The notes below the pieces were generated by a model. It had not been told where the DNA came from. It did no database searches and saw only the letters and a list, made by a program, of their open reading frames with translations. From Smallanthus sonchifolius (Eukaryota; Streptophyta; Magnoliopsida; Asterales; Asteraceae), in contig CM042023.1 in NCBI GenBank assembly GCA_023525975.1, forward strand, positions 17,471,501 through 17,535,500: DNA of 64,000 bases. The letters run 5' to 3'. Position numbers and translations under genes: made by a program. Shown here piece after piece: positions 20,218 to 31,715 of this stretch (positions within the stretch are counted from its first letter, which is position 1; the number at the start of each line of letters is the position of its first letter).

Positions 20218-22214
20218 TGTAAGGCCCCTTTTACCGGGTGACCTCACTCGTTGGATTTACTCATAAACATAGTCATAAATACTGAACTTAGATTAAAAAC
20301 ATTCATCATTCAATTACATAACATAACATAACTTGACAGCGGAAGTCTTAACACATATATTAAAGTGGGATGTCAGTCTTGTGTCGGGTAACCTTCACGC
20401 CATCACACGACCTTTTCTTCCTTTACCTGAAATGTATACTAAAAGTCAGCTAACGCTGGTGAGTTCTAGTTTAAAACTATTAAGTATGACCATTCTTTTC
20501 TTTATAAGTATACATAATTATATACATACATTTCTACAAATACGTATTCATAGCTTTTACTTTTCTTTCTTCATTCTTATGTGATTACATAGATATGTAT
20601 TCACCTTTTCTTTTCCTTAACATTCATTGGTCATACACATAAGGGTGATCAACCCATCTTACGGTACGTATATCACAAAGACATACGCCCTCGAGCTACC
20701 GTCGTAGCCCTTTTACTCGTCCGGTCCTAGAAACCGTCCGCCTTAACTTTGGTCCGGCCAACCTTCGGCCGTCCTTCTTTACCGTCCTACCGTCGTAGTC
20801 CGTCATATTCGCCCGTCTGCCCTAAGGCATCCGTTTCCCACTTGAACTAACTATACAGCCGAATATTGATTTAGCGTCTTACTCCACCGTAGTGGCCTTT
20901 ATTTAGTCTACCCTTCTAGACTTTCTTTCCTAGCTGCATAGTAGTCAAGTGGTCGTCCGGCTACCGTAGTAGTCGTTAGCTTTGTTTCCGTTCATAACGT
21001 ATACATACATTCTTAACATGCAATATATGTTTATAAAGCAAGATTTCATTATTTACGTTATACTATTCTTTCATTCATTCCTTGTAAACATACGTGTCGT
21101 TCTTTGTTCGTCGTTCATAATTCATTTTCATATGTATCTACACATATACCTTACTATATCACGTATGATCACATTGACCTTCATATTATTTATTCATTTA
21201 GTGTATACACTTCAGCCCCAAAACATTTATAAATCATTGCACATAACATAGAAAGGGGGGGCACATAGAACTCACCTGATAGGCGGGTCCCTGAAGTATA
21301 ATAGCTGGTTTCGAAACGTCACTAAGGTCACCCACTATCTGTATAATAAAGTCATACATATAAGGTAGGGCTCCTAAATGACACTAGACATTACTGTTCT
21401 TGAACTCAGTAGTTTCGGGAGGTGGGTCGCATCGAAACTATGGTAGTTTCGAGCTATGGTCTTACACTCGAAACTAGGTAGTTTCGAGTCATAATCCTTC
21501 TATCGAAACTAGGTAGTTTCGAGTCATTAACTTATGAAAAATCTTAGTTTAGGTTCAAGGTGACACTCGAAACTAGGTAGTTTCGAGTCCTGAGTTCCTA
21601 TCGAAACTATGGTAGTTTCGAGTCATTGGCTGCTATCGAAACTAGATAGTTTCGAGTCAAACATGACTATCGAAACTAGAGTAGTTTCGACGGGTCTGTA
21701 TGTATCGAAACTATAGTTTCGAGTCATGGGTCTGCATCTTCCCTGACCAGAACCTTGCTCCAGCCAACTTATTTCCAATCGATTAAACCTTGAGCATTTT
21801 ACGTTAAACACCTTCCTTTGTCGTTCTTGAGTTCAAATACGTGATTTGTTTCAAGTTTCATATGCAAAAATCGTATCTTTATTTGATTTAAACCCGAGAC
21901 ATGCAAAGACTCATAATCAGAGGCGATGCTTACCTCAACAGGCCCGATTTCTGTTGCTATGCGTTGAAATGGTGGAGACGGATGATTCCCGAGCCCTTGA
22001 GTCTTCTCCTTGCGGTTTTCTTCACAAGCCGATCGCTCTCTCTCTCTCTCTCTAGTATTCTTGCGCAGGAAGATGAAATGAGAGGGGTTTGGGTTGAAGC
22101 TGCTGTTTTGTAATGGGGTTTCCCCCTTTTCTTTTCGGCCCATGGGCCGAAATTTTGGCCAAGCCCACTTTATTTCCCTTTTCTATTTGTCTTGTCATTA
22201 TTTGGGATGTTACA
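20218..22214 (-). repeat. 5' LTR of the Tekay-like element
   Basis: 1997 bp, the same length as its partner and almost identical to it. It carries the promoter for the minus-strand gag-pol and the palindrome array at 21432-21722. Confidence 0.95.
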
Positions 22215-22470
22215 TTCGGACAGAGACTTGTTGGATCTCCATGCTAATAGTGGGCTTGGGGAGTTAGCTAGAGAGGCGTTTCATAGGATTATATTGGTGA
22301 CGTGTTGGTGCCTATGGCTTGCGAGGAACGAGAAAATGCCTTTAAAAAAAATCCATTTCTTGGATTAATTGATGTACATTTCGTCTGATGTAATTTTTGT
22401 CATGTTTGTACTTTTTTTGCCTCCTGCTTTTTTGTGGAGTGCGTGAATATATTTGCCTTTCAAAAAAAAA
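22215..22470 (+). pseudogene. LINE 3' fragment, right half
   Basis: Directly after the TTCGG duplication the LINE frame resumes with RDLLDLHANSGLGELARE and RIILVTCWCLWLARNEK, the usual end of L1-type polyproteins. It then runs into stops and an A-run at 22461-22469, the likely LINE poly(A). Confidence 0.85.
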
Positions 22471-22709
22471 CATGACACATCATTTATTTCGCTTATAGAA
22501 TAATGAAAACATGTATTTTTATTTTCTTTCTACTATGTCAATTAATTTTAATACATTCTTTATTTTCTATATATTTCTTATTTTAAATTAATTACGGTGT
22601 CTTCCGGTTTTTAAGAGTGGTCCAATGGTAGGGCGGCCAATTCAACAACTGATCCGATTTTCAGAACATTAGGATCCATTCTATGCTCTCTCATTCCGCA
22701 CTCTCTTAT
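22471..22709. other. Short intergenic gap
   Basis: AT-rich, nothing recognised. Confidence 0.4.
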
Positions 22710-22717
22710 ATTTACAC

Positions 22718-23250
22718 ATAGGGATGTAAACAAGTCAAACCGCTCGTGAGCTACTTAAAACCGACTCGCCAAAACTTGAATTAAGCGAGCTTAAGTAGGC
22801 TCAAGCCCGAGCTTGAGCTTATATTAGGACTCGTTTAATAAACGAGCTTGAGCTTCATATATTGAGCTCGAGCAGACTCGCAAGCCTAACGAGCCTTTTA
22901 TTTATATTACTTTTATTTAATGTATTAAATATATATATTTATGATATATTTAATATTAATAATAATGATTATTATATATAAAATTATGATAAAAATAATT
23001 AAATAATATCTATTATGTTATATATAATAATTATAATTTTAAATATATATAAAATTAATTATAAATAAAATAATTAAACAACTAATAAATAATAATTGAG
23101 CCGAGCTCGAGCTTGAAAAAGTACTCAAGATTCGAGCTCGAGCTTTAGAAATAAAGTTCTAAACGAGTCGAGCTCGAGCTTTCTAAGTTAATTGAGCCAA
23201 ACTTGAGCTTAGGCGGGGTCGGGCTCAACTCGGCTTTTTTACACCCCTAT
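22718..23250. mobile_element. hAT-type MITE rich in CGAGCTCGAGC
   Basis: The ends ATAGGGATGTAAAC and TTTTTTACACCCCTAT are inverted repeats. ATTTACAC (22710-22717) and AATTACAC (23251-23258) form an 8-bp duplication with one mismatch. The inside repeats GAGCTTGAGC/GAGCTCGAGC around an AT-rich core. It has no ORF. The same family is at 55576-56908. Confidence 0.75.
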
Positions 23251-23319
23251 AATTACACCCTTACTTTCTCTCTAGAGAACCTCTATATACACTCACGTTG
23301 AAGCTTAATCACGAGGTGG

Positions 23320-25080
23320 AACCTTAGGGGAAGGGGTATACCCATGTGATTATGGTGTCATGTGATAATAAAGTGCACGTCACGTGGCGCCACGTCAAAT
23401 TCTGGAAAATCACACCATAATCACATGGCAAGGGGTATACCCATGTGATTGTGGTGGTGTGATAATTTTATGTTTTTTTTTAATTTTTATTTAAATAAAA
23501 TAAAACATAATAAAATAATATTCATTAATAAAAATTTAAATTACATTAATAAAATTAAAATTACATTAATAAAAATAAAATTACATTAACTAAAAAAAAA
23601 CATAACCAAAACCTACGGGATACCATGACGTTCTTTGATCTCCTTTTGTTTTTTTTCAATAAAAAAACGTTGGGCGGTTGTGAGTGACTCAAGATCGATA
23701 CCAAGAATTTCGATCTCTTGTTTTGTTCGTTTCCAATCCATCCTCTCGTCTTGGGCGTTATTAAATCTTGTCATTTGTTCAACCATTTTCTCGCCGATTT
23801 CGTCGTGTCTTGAAACCGATCCCGAGCCCGTTGCTTGGGCTTTTGCTTTTTTCTTCCCAATCGGACAGGGTATTTCTTCCACGTCTTCCGATGCATCTAT
23901 GTTTAGGTCGTACTTAGATCTACCATCGGAAGCGCCCGGACTAGCGTCGATGTCGGTTGATGTTCTTTTTTTGGACGAGCCGGTTCGGGTGGGGGCAATG
24001 TATAGTGTTTGCCACTTTGGCGAATTCCTACAAATCTCCCAATATTGAATTGGTGTTTCGCCACCATGGTCGTCTTTAAACCGGACCGTTGCTTTCGCCA
24101 AAATATCGGCATCGCTCTCACCGCTTCTTCGATCCCGCAAAACTTCTTGATAGATCCCGTGGAACTTTACAACCTTCCCATTTATATGAGTCCATTTTGA
24201 ACTCAATTGGTCCAAACTTCGGTAACCGGGCGGTACACCCTTAAAAGATTCATATTTTTCTTGAACCCTAGTCCATAACGTTTTTTTGTTTTGGGCGTTG
24301 CCTACAAAAAACAAATATTCAAATTAATAATCATAAAAATAAAAAAAGGAAAATTTTAAAAAATACAAAACCAAAATTATTGTTACCAATTATTGGATCC
24401 TCCGAGACGTCTATAAACGCCTTAACCAAGAATAGTGGCTCGTCTTTTTCCCACTTTTTTTGGGTATTCGGCCGGCTAGAAGTCTCTTGCGAAACCTTCC
24501 TCTTGCCTTTATTTTGTGAGACATTTAGATTTTCGTCCACGGTTTCTTGTGCATTTCTTGAGTTTCGGGTACAAATTCTAGTGGTGTACCCGGTTGAGAC
24601 ATTTGGGGTTGATAGTTAAACATTTGAAAGTTCGGGTTTGGTAGGAAGTTTGGGTTGGATAGGAAGTTTGGGTTGGGTTGGAAGTTCGGGTTTTGTTGAA
24701 AGTTCGGGTTGGGTTGGCCCCAAACGCGTTATCACGAGCCGCGTATTGAGCCCAAAAGTGTTGGTTCTGGTTCGGATCGTTACTCATTTTTGAGTTGGGG
24801 ATATTAGAAATGAGTATAGAAGATTAGTAAGTTTGGGTAGAAAATGAGTGTAAATATTATGGAGTAAAATTGAGTATTTATAGTGAGTAAAAATAAAAAT
24901 TATTAATATTATTATTTTAATTTAAATTCTAACGGCTAAATTTTGTACCGTTGAACGGTAATATGCTCGAATGCTCGCGTGAGAAAAATCACGCTCAACC
25001 ATGACGGCATGATTTTCAAATCAAGGGGGCGGTGTTCCACCAAGATCACGGCGTGATCTTGGTGGCCACCTAGGATCACG
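23320..25080 (-). mobile_element. Harbinger-type element carrying only ORF1
   Basis: The left part shows GGGGAAGGGGTATACCC and a second copy of AAGGGGTATACCCATGTGAT about 100 bp on, separated by TCACGTGGCGCCACGTCA, whose centre is a perfect 14-bp palindrome. The right part holds CAAGATCACGGCGTGATCTTG, an inverted repeat near 25040. The limits are approximate, because matching terminal repeats were not found. No DDE transposase is present, so any movement would need help from elsewhere. Confidence 0.45.
23613..24787 (-). pseudogene. PIF/Harbinger ORF1 (Myb/SANT-like, NAM-associated C-terminal domain)
   Basis: Exon 1 runs from ATG 24787 (MSNDPNQNQHFWAQYAARDN) through a repetitive NPNFQPNPNF stretch to a trihelix/SANT-like start (KWEKDEPLFLVKAFIDVSED). 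An intron with GT at 24386 and AG at 24302 leads to exon 2 (24301-23613), which continues NAQNKKTLWTRVQEKYESF and SKWTHINGKVVKFHGIY. A Lys-rich linker and a C-terminal helix (FIEKKQKEIKER) follow. This is the DNA-binding partner protein of Harbinger transposase. Exon 1 needs two frame changes (near 24715 and 24560), so it is broken. Exon 2 is open for 230 codons. Confidence 0.75.
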
Positions 25081-26043
25081 CCACGGATATGTGCACCATA
25101 CCGGATGCTTTTAGTATCAAGGCTAACTGAGACCTCCTTTATCTCATAATGGAGTCAACTAAACCTTCAAGCATCAGTGGAGTCCTAGACCGTTGGTTAT
25201 GGGGTTCTAAATAATTTTTAAATTAAAACGTTAATGGCAATCGAAACTACAACTTATTGCTTCGAGGCGAGTGATCTCTATCCTTAAAGCAATTTCACCC
25301 CCACCGTTCAATAAAATAATGTGCTTTGGGTTTGTGGCGAATCACTTCCCAAGATACAACGAAGTAACGGATAGTATACCATATCAACAACACATGGGTA
25401 GTGATAAGCCAATTGAATTTACTGATTTTTCAAGGATTTCAAGTGACTAGAATGTTGGACCTAAGTGTCCAAGACATAACGTGCAACATTGTTACCATAA
25501 ATATATAATCCCAAATAGGCAAGTAAGCACCCCCCTCATGGACCATCACACCCCATCATAATTTTGCATGAGGTTTCATATGTGAACCAATGCCTTATAT
25601 GCGAACCATGGTAACTATTTGCGAACCAACACACATGTTCACAAGTTGCAGATGTGAAACATTTTCCAAACTCTTCTTCTTTACTTCCAAAGACTCAAAA
25701 ACATTCAGACATCTAATTTGAAAATCATTTTCCCAACATAGACCAGACTGCAGATCTTTTGTTGAAACAAGACTAGACAATATTTGATGTAGAGATAGCT
25801 CTAATGTAAACAAAACAGACGAATGTTACGTAGATTATAAACAAAATATCAGTTAAAACATTTGAGGTTTAAAATCATGAACATATTGTAACATGTTGCA
25901 AAAATGCAACATTCATCTCATTAAAAGGAAAATAAAGATGATATAGATATATATAATCTCCCTCCAAAGAATGCTATGCTAAACTAACACCAAATCAAAT
26001 CAATTTGCTGTGATTTGGTTTGGTATAGTATTAAAAGATCATA
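25081..26043. other. No gene recognised; 3' flank of the epimerase-like gene
   Basis: The part next to 26043 is presumably 3' UTR of the minus-strand gene. A 72-codon minus-strand frame at 25595-25813 has no recognisable motif. Confidence 0.4.
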
Positions 26044-29000
26044 TTAGTGTAAGCCCCTAAGAACCTTTTGTGGGTCCAGCTGGCCACTGAAATAACTAGA
26101 GGACACAATGGAAAGTTCTTGACGACCTTTCCATTCTTCACATGGTTTTAAGTTTATTGGATTTTCAATAGATGCAGCATCCAGGCATAACATGGTTTTG
26201 TAGTCTTCATCACCCAAATCCGCAATTGCCTTTGCCTTCTTGTCCCAAGGATTCCACACAACTGAAATACGCGAAATGTTTTAATAGGTTTTGCCACGGG
26301 TTGGGTTAGTTAGTTAGTCGACTGCATAAAAAGGTTATCAACTTTTGTCCAATTTAGATTTAACGTTGTCACGCATGTTTTGTTACCCTAGTCACATCAG
26401 TGCCACGTAGAAAGAAAAAAGACAACATTTAGGTAGGTGCTAGAGGTGTTCATGAACAGGTAAAACCTATGGAACCGGACCGTGAACACCCCTGACATTT
26501 GTCCCTGTCAATATTTTTGTCCTTGTAATGTGTAGGGATTACCTTAAATAGAAATTGGACGAAAGTTGGTTCTCTTTTTATGCGGTTAACCTTAATTGAG
26601 GTTTAAAAATCTATGTTGGAATTAGAATATGATGAAAACCTGCATCCACCATGCCTTCTTTACGTAGCACAATTGTTCGCTTTCTCTCATGGTCTATTAC
26701 AGCAATCTTAGTAGGTGTGCTCAAGTACACTCGATCAATCTAAAAGTAGAAAATGCAGTAAAAACATTTGGATTAACAGAGTGAAATATGCAAAAAAAAA
26801 TGAAGAAAACGTAAGGAATTTTGGGTCTGTAATTCCTTGATTGAAAAAAATTGCTCCTCATAAGGATTAAGAGTGGTAAAATGGGTGTCCCGTGTCCGGG
26901 TTGGGTTGGCCTGACCCACAATCACCTTGTATCTTATTTTCTTGAACTTGCAAATACTTAATGAGTTGAATATGATTACAAACCCTACACTATTACAATA
27001 ATAATCTAACTTTTTTTATAAACAAATCGGTTTAGAAGGTTTTTATCGTTTTGAGCACATGTTGCATGACTCTCGGCTTATTAGACATGTTTCCTTTTTA
27101 GTTACATCTTGTAGTGTAGCCCGTTTGATCAATGAAAGATGTAGCATAAGTCAGACCAACCCATTTGTATAAATGAATCAAAATTACCACCCAACCTAAA
27201 AAAGTTGTGGAAAAAATTGCTTACCTCACCATCGAAGGTAATGGCGTCCGCCTGCTCTGTGTACCTTTCTCTCTTTAACAAATTATCCAAATAGTCAAGT
27301 GTCTCCAAGCCCTCAACACGTACTTCACTGCAAATTAAACTGCATTATGAAAACTATTTGGCAATAATAACAAAGATAAAACATCTTCTAGCATAGCTAT
27401 TAACTATGAATACAGGTGGCAATTTCAACCTATTACTTATGAATGGGTCAATGTGTGTGGTGTTTTGTCTCAAATACAAAAAAATAGTTACAAGGGGAAC
27501 AGGTCAAGCACTCAAAGTCTGCTTCTAATGCATACATGCTCCTAAATCATCTTTATTCAAAGATCTAGATTATTATGTAACCATAATTAAAGCATTATGT
27601 CACGGAGTGCGACCTGAATTTAGGCGAGTCGTGACAATTAACTATCTATAAATATTTTAAAGAATGGAAAAAAAGGTGTTTATGGGTCAACCCGACCCGA
27701 TTCCATTGTGACTTAAAAAGGTCTCATTTCAACACGACCCCGTTTTGACCCTTTGATCGACCCACAGCCTCTAACTACGAACCTAATACATGAGCAAACG
27801 CCACTAAGACCATGCATAGAAGATCTACATTCCTACAAAAACATGACATGCAACATCTCTAAGGTAATGTCCAGTAGTAATAATAAATTAATAATTGTCA
27901 ACTGATGCTATATCATTTTGTTGGTCAGTTTAAAACAGTAACAATCACAAGTTGACATAGTCACCTGACATCTGATACAGAAAAGTAATTACGCAGTGAA
28001 ATAGTAAATGAAAACGCCTTGCTGTCAACATTTCTCACACGAGGGATCAGAGTAAGCTTGTCAGCAGCAACACCAACACGAAGCCGCAACTCGAATCTAA
28101 AAGAAATCCACGTACAAACAAGTATTTATCTCCCAATTCAGTGAATGCTCTAGTTACATAATCAGCCAAAAGGCCCAAAAATACTCAAATATGTTAAATA
28201 AATAAAGTACCTATATGGCCATGCATGCAGATCTTCTTCTGTTGATTTCAATACAAGATCTACCATTGATTGATTGTTAGCTGGAGGCAATGGCGAAGGA
28301 TCTTCATCTAATGACCATAACCTGTTCCTTGCAAATCCATGCTGCTCAAGTGTACCGAAATTTGCAACCTATATATATGTGAATTAAAGCTAATAACTAG
28401 ATTATCTAGACAGTCAAAAATTGTATAATGTCCATTTAAATGCAAACCTGAAGAAAGCAAATGGGTATGCCTCCTCTTATGGGTTTTGGTGGTTTCGTAA
28501 CAGCCTGCAAACAGAGCATTCTCTCATGATCATAATGCAATGTTGAGAAATTTGAAAGAGAGAGAGAGAGGAGGAAGAACAAAACCAAAAAAGAAAATAC
28601 AACAGTAATTTTCAGTAATTAATATGAAATAATATCTAGAGAAGACCCGTGTAGGACAAATGTGTGCTTTAATACACCTCAAAAAGAATACTTAAAATGC
28701 CGTAGCCAGTTACTTGCAGTTTCTTGCGCACAATTCGATCATTTGAATATTAACTAGGGGTGGCAATTTCCGACACGAAAATAATCAGGTCCTAGGCCAT
28801 TTAATATACATGTCTTGTTCGAGTTGACTTGTTTAATTAAGCAGGTAGCATTCGGGTTGACCAGTTTAACCAGGTTAATTAAACAGTTTGACCCGACAAC
28901 CCGTGTAACCCATTTATTACAACCCACCAACCCAACTAACACGTTTACAACTTCATCACTACCAGCCAACCTTTCAAGCCGTTTGGCACGTTTAGATAAA

Positions 29001-29771
29001 TAGGTTAAATGGGTCATGTTCGGGTTAGGGTGACGTTTTTGACATAAATAAATATATGGGTTGTGTTCAGGACTTCAGGTTGAAAAATGCACCCCGCCAA
29101 CCCAACATGATTGGCACCCCTAAATTATTAACTTTGAAATTGCATAGCCTAAATGTATGTTCTATTCTCTTAAACATTCAACTATCTTAAGAATAAGCTA
29201 CATGAATAGTTCACCTTACTGCTCATGAAAAGTAGCTCTTCTCGCCGCTCATTCTTCCAAGAAGCAACCTGACCCCCATACAAGAGCACCTAAACAAAAG
29301 AAAAAGCATAAAATCCAAATCATTAGCCAGTAGAGTCCCTTCCAATTTCATCTAAGTAACAAACTATGATGATGCTTTGCAAATACTCATCCTGCATTGG
29401 AGTATAAAAGTGGTATATGACATGTAAAGAGCCCTTGAATACTGTTAGAAGAAGTAAATACAAATTAAAGGCATCCTCCTTTCATTATTGCACTCAATGC
29501 CCTAGAATTCTCAATTCTGAATTATAACAAACAAAATACTGGATTTCATTACGATCGAAGAATTATGCAATTTATCATTCACTACTAAACAGTATTTGAT
29601 TACAGGTAGCAACAAATTTCTCAAAATCAATTCAAACAGAAACGTAACAAACTTAGTTATAACAAACCGAATTGCATCATCGATTATCAAAAGAGAAAAG
29701 TTAACGAACCTCCGCTGTTGATCCGGTTGGCTCACGCAATACGATTCGAGGCGATCGGTCTGCGTCGCCAT
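26044..29771 (-). CDS. Glucose-6-phosphate 1-epimerase-like gene, 8 exons, exon-1 frameshift
   Basis: An aldose-1-epimerase superfamily protein expected to interconvert alpha- and beta-glucose-6-phosphate. Exons: 29771-29710, 29289-29215, 28504-28448, 28368-28211, 28096-27965, 27327-27225, 26739-26640, 26261-26044, all with GT-AG borders. Landmarks: VLLYGGQVASWKNE, PIRGGIPICF, LEQHGFARNRLW (His about 75), YFSVSDV, VRVEGLETLDYLDNL, VWNPWDKKAKAIADLGDED, and the end SGQLDPQKVLRG. Exons 2-8 join in one frame to the stop. Exon 1 from ATG 29771 is one base short: RIVLREPTGSTAE is in frame with exon 2, but the ATG is not, and an in-frame stop lies just upstream. With one base more the protein would be 301 aa, normal for the family. 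The second catalytic His position reads Arg (SLRNYF, about 153), which I recall as typical of one plant subgroup. It is either a recent pseudogene or an assembly error. Confidence 0.85.
28755..29122. mobile_element. hAT-like MITE in intron 2 of the epimerase-like gene
   Basis: TAGGGGTGGCAA at the left and TTGGCACCCCTA at the right are inverted (one mismatch). The inside is rich in CAACCC/GGGTTG motifs. A clean 8-bp duplication could not be read. Confidence 0.55.
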
Positions 29772-30728
29772 GTGAAATCGTTCACAGTGTCACAGCAATA
29801 AACCTAACGAAGAATCCAAAGGAAATACGACGAAAATGAGGAATTTGAAAACGGTAGAGAATTATGGAATGAGAAAAGAGGTATAAATAGAACGAAATCA
29901 TGAATCTAACAATAGCGCGTATTTCATGATTTCATCCATCGATTGAATAAAATACAAAAAATTATGTGCTAAAAAATGGAATAAAACAAAAACAAATATA
30001 TAAACAAAATCATCATCGAAAGCAATTAATTAAAAATGTTATATTATAAAACCATGGAGTTGGCGTCTCTTATAAGAACAATCATATGCTTAATTTGATT
30101 AAATATTTTATTGTTAACAACACAATCGAACACCAACTATGCCAGTGTGGTTTTTATTTTTTATTTATTATTAATGTTATAATTATAATTTTTTAATAAA
30201 TCAGTGGAGGAGAGCAACACCGGGCCGGATCTTCGGTTCTCAACAATTCGGTGTGAATCGGGTCTAGTCAAACTACAATTCCAGTTTGTGCCCTTCACGT
30301 GCTCCTTCCATGTCATCATTCTAGCTAGATTGTTTTGCCATTTGACAGGATCTTTTATTATTTGACTGATAATTGTTAAAAGAAAACTAAAAATATATTA
30401 CACTGTTAGATTATAAATCGGGAAAATTCCTGAAATATCACTTAACCAATAATTTTTCTTATTTTGTTCTTTTAACTTTCTCATGTCATCAAATTTCCCC
30501 TTCAACGTGAGCGGCTGCACTCGTATAATAGGGGTTGACTACCGTATAATAGGGACGGTATGATAGAGACGAACGACCGTATACAAGAATGTAAAATAGG
30601 TGTTTCCGCCCATATTGAGACACGTTACATTATATCATTGGCTTTAAATATCGGCAGTCGACCTTATAATATGGGCGCCGGCGCCCATGTTAAAAGAAAA
30701 ATTTTGTGGCATGAGAAAATCAAAGGGA
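29772..30728. other. Promoter side of the epimerase-like gene; no other gene
   Basis: The first ~150 bp should hold the 5' UTR and core promoter of the minus-strand gene; no clear TATA box was picked. At 30671-30688 lies a perfect 18-bp palindrome, ATGGGCGCCGGCGCCCAT. GTATAATAGGG recurs near 30513 and 30543. Confidence 0.4.
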
Positions 30729-31639
30729 CATTTTGTAATATCTCGGATTTCCCGACCCATTTCATAGATATTTATTTAATAAATATAAAACATTCATATA
30801 CTTAGAGAACCTACATATATTCAAATATATATATATAATAATATAACGAATAAATGCATGAAGTCTCGAAACTACGGAAATTATTTTAAAACAATAAAGC
30901 TATAAAGGATTTTAGAAATAAAAAAAAACATGTATAATTGTTTTTATAAAATCAAGGGACCAAAACTGCTAACTCTTGAAACTTGTTCTAAACTAAAAAT
31001 CTAACTAAAACGTAAAGTGACAGGGCCACTAAACTACAGGGACCGATCTTGTAATTTCTCCAACCCCCCCCCCCCCCGAACCAAATCGGTCCTAGGTTCG
31101 AAACCCACAGACCCCGATTTCTCATCCCCTTCACGCAAAAACCACGATTTCGACCAGGTTCGATGAACCTCGAACTCGCCTAAGGCGTGCGACCCAACCC
31201 CTGATGTCTTCAATGCCCGGACACGGCCCGAGACCCGCGCAATTCAAATTCAAACTCGGCATTTACACACCCGCTAACCCCAACCGACCGGTCATTAATT
31301 GATGAAATCGATTATAAATACCAGCCGTAATACCTTAACAAGATCACACACAATCTTCCTAAACATCCAATTCCATCGTATCGTAGCTGGTCAGTCGATT
31401 CCTTTCCCACGACAGCCGAAGACGAGCTTGAACCCGTTCTCCTTCATTCCATCACCATTTCAGGTAATTCGAAAACCCATCGACTTCGTTTCCTTGCTAG
31501 GATCATTTGCCCTCTGTCAATTGTTAAAGACAGAGGGATCATCGGGTCGTATTTGGCCGGAGATCGTTCTAGGGTTCATAAGTGAAATTAGGGATGATTT
31601 CAGAATCTGCTTATCAAATTTCCGTTTCAGTGTATACAC

Positions 31640-31715
31640 TAACGAGCCATAGACGAGATGGTTAGTGTGTGTGTGCGGATTCGACCCGGTCAGTGACCCG
31701 AGTTCGAATCCGGGT
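31640..31715 (+). other. tRNA-like segment with pol III boxes inside the solo LTR
   Basis: TAGACGAGATGG is close to a box A, and AGTTCGAATCC matches box B at 10 of 11 positions, at tRNA-like spacing. ACCCG and CGGGT flank the T-loop-like part. An acceptor stem and anticodon arm could not be built, so it is not called as a tRNA gene. Confidence 0.35.

Larger units (their letters stand above)
13260..22214 (-). mobile_element. Young intact Ty3/gypsy Tekay-like (chromovirus) retrotransposon
   Basis: Two 1997-bp LTRs begin and end TGTAAGG/...TGTTACA on the plus strand and are flanked by TTCGG at 13255-13259 and 22215-22219, an exact 5-bp target duplication. Inside are an initiator-Met PBS, a single intact gag-pol ORF ending in a chromodomain, and a polypurine tract, all on the minus strand. 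By eye I see two substitutions between the LTRs (near 14028 and 14154), so the insertion is recent. The Tekay/Del group fits the TTTCGAGGACGAAAC motif before the PPT and the C-terminal chromodomain. It splits a LINE. Confidence 0.95.

Noticed and set aside
22718..23250. Regulatory element because of repeated GAGCTC motifs
   Set aside because: The terminal repeats and near-perfect 8-bp duplication explain it as a hAT MITE.
31640..31715. A true tRNA gene
   Set aside because: Box B is good, but the T-stem, acceptor stem and anticodon arm cannot be formed.
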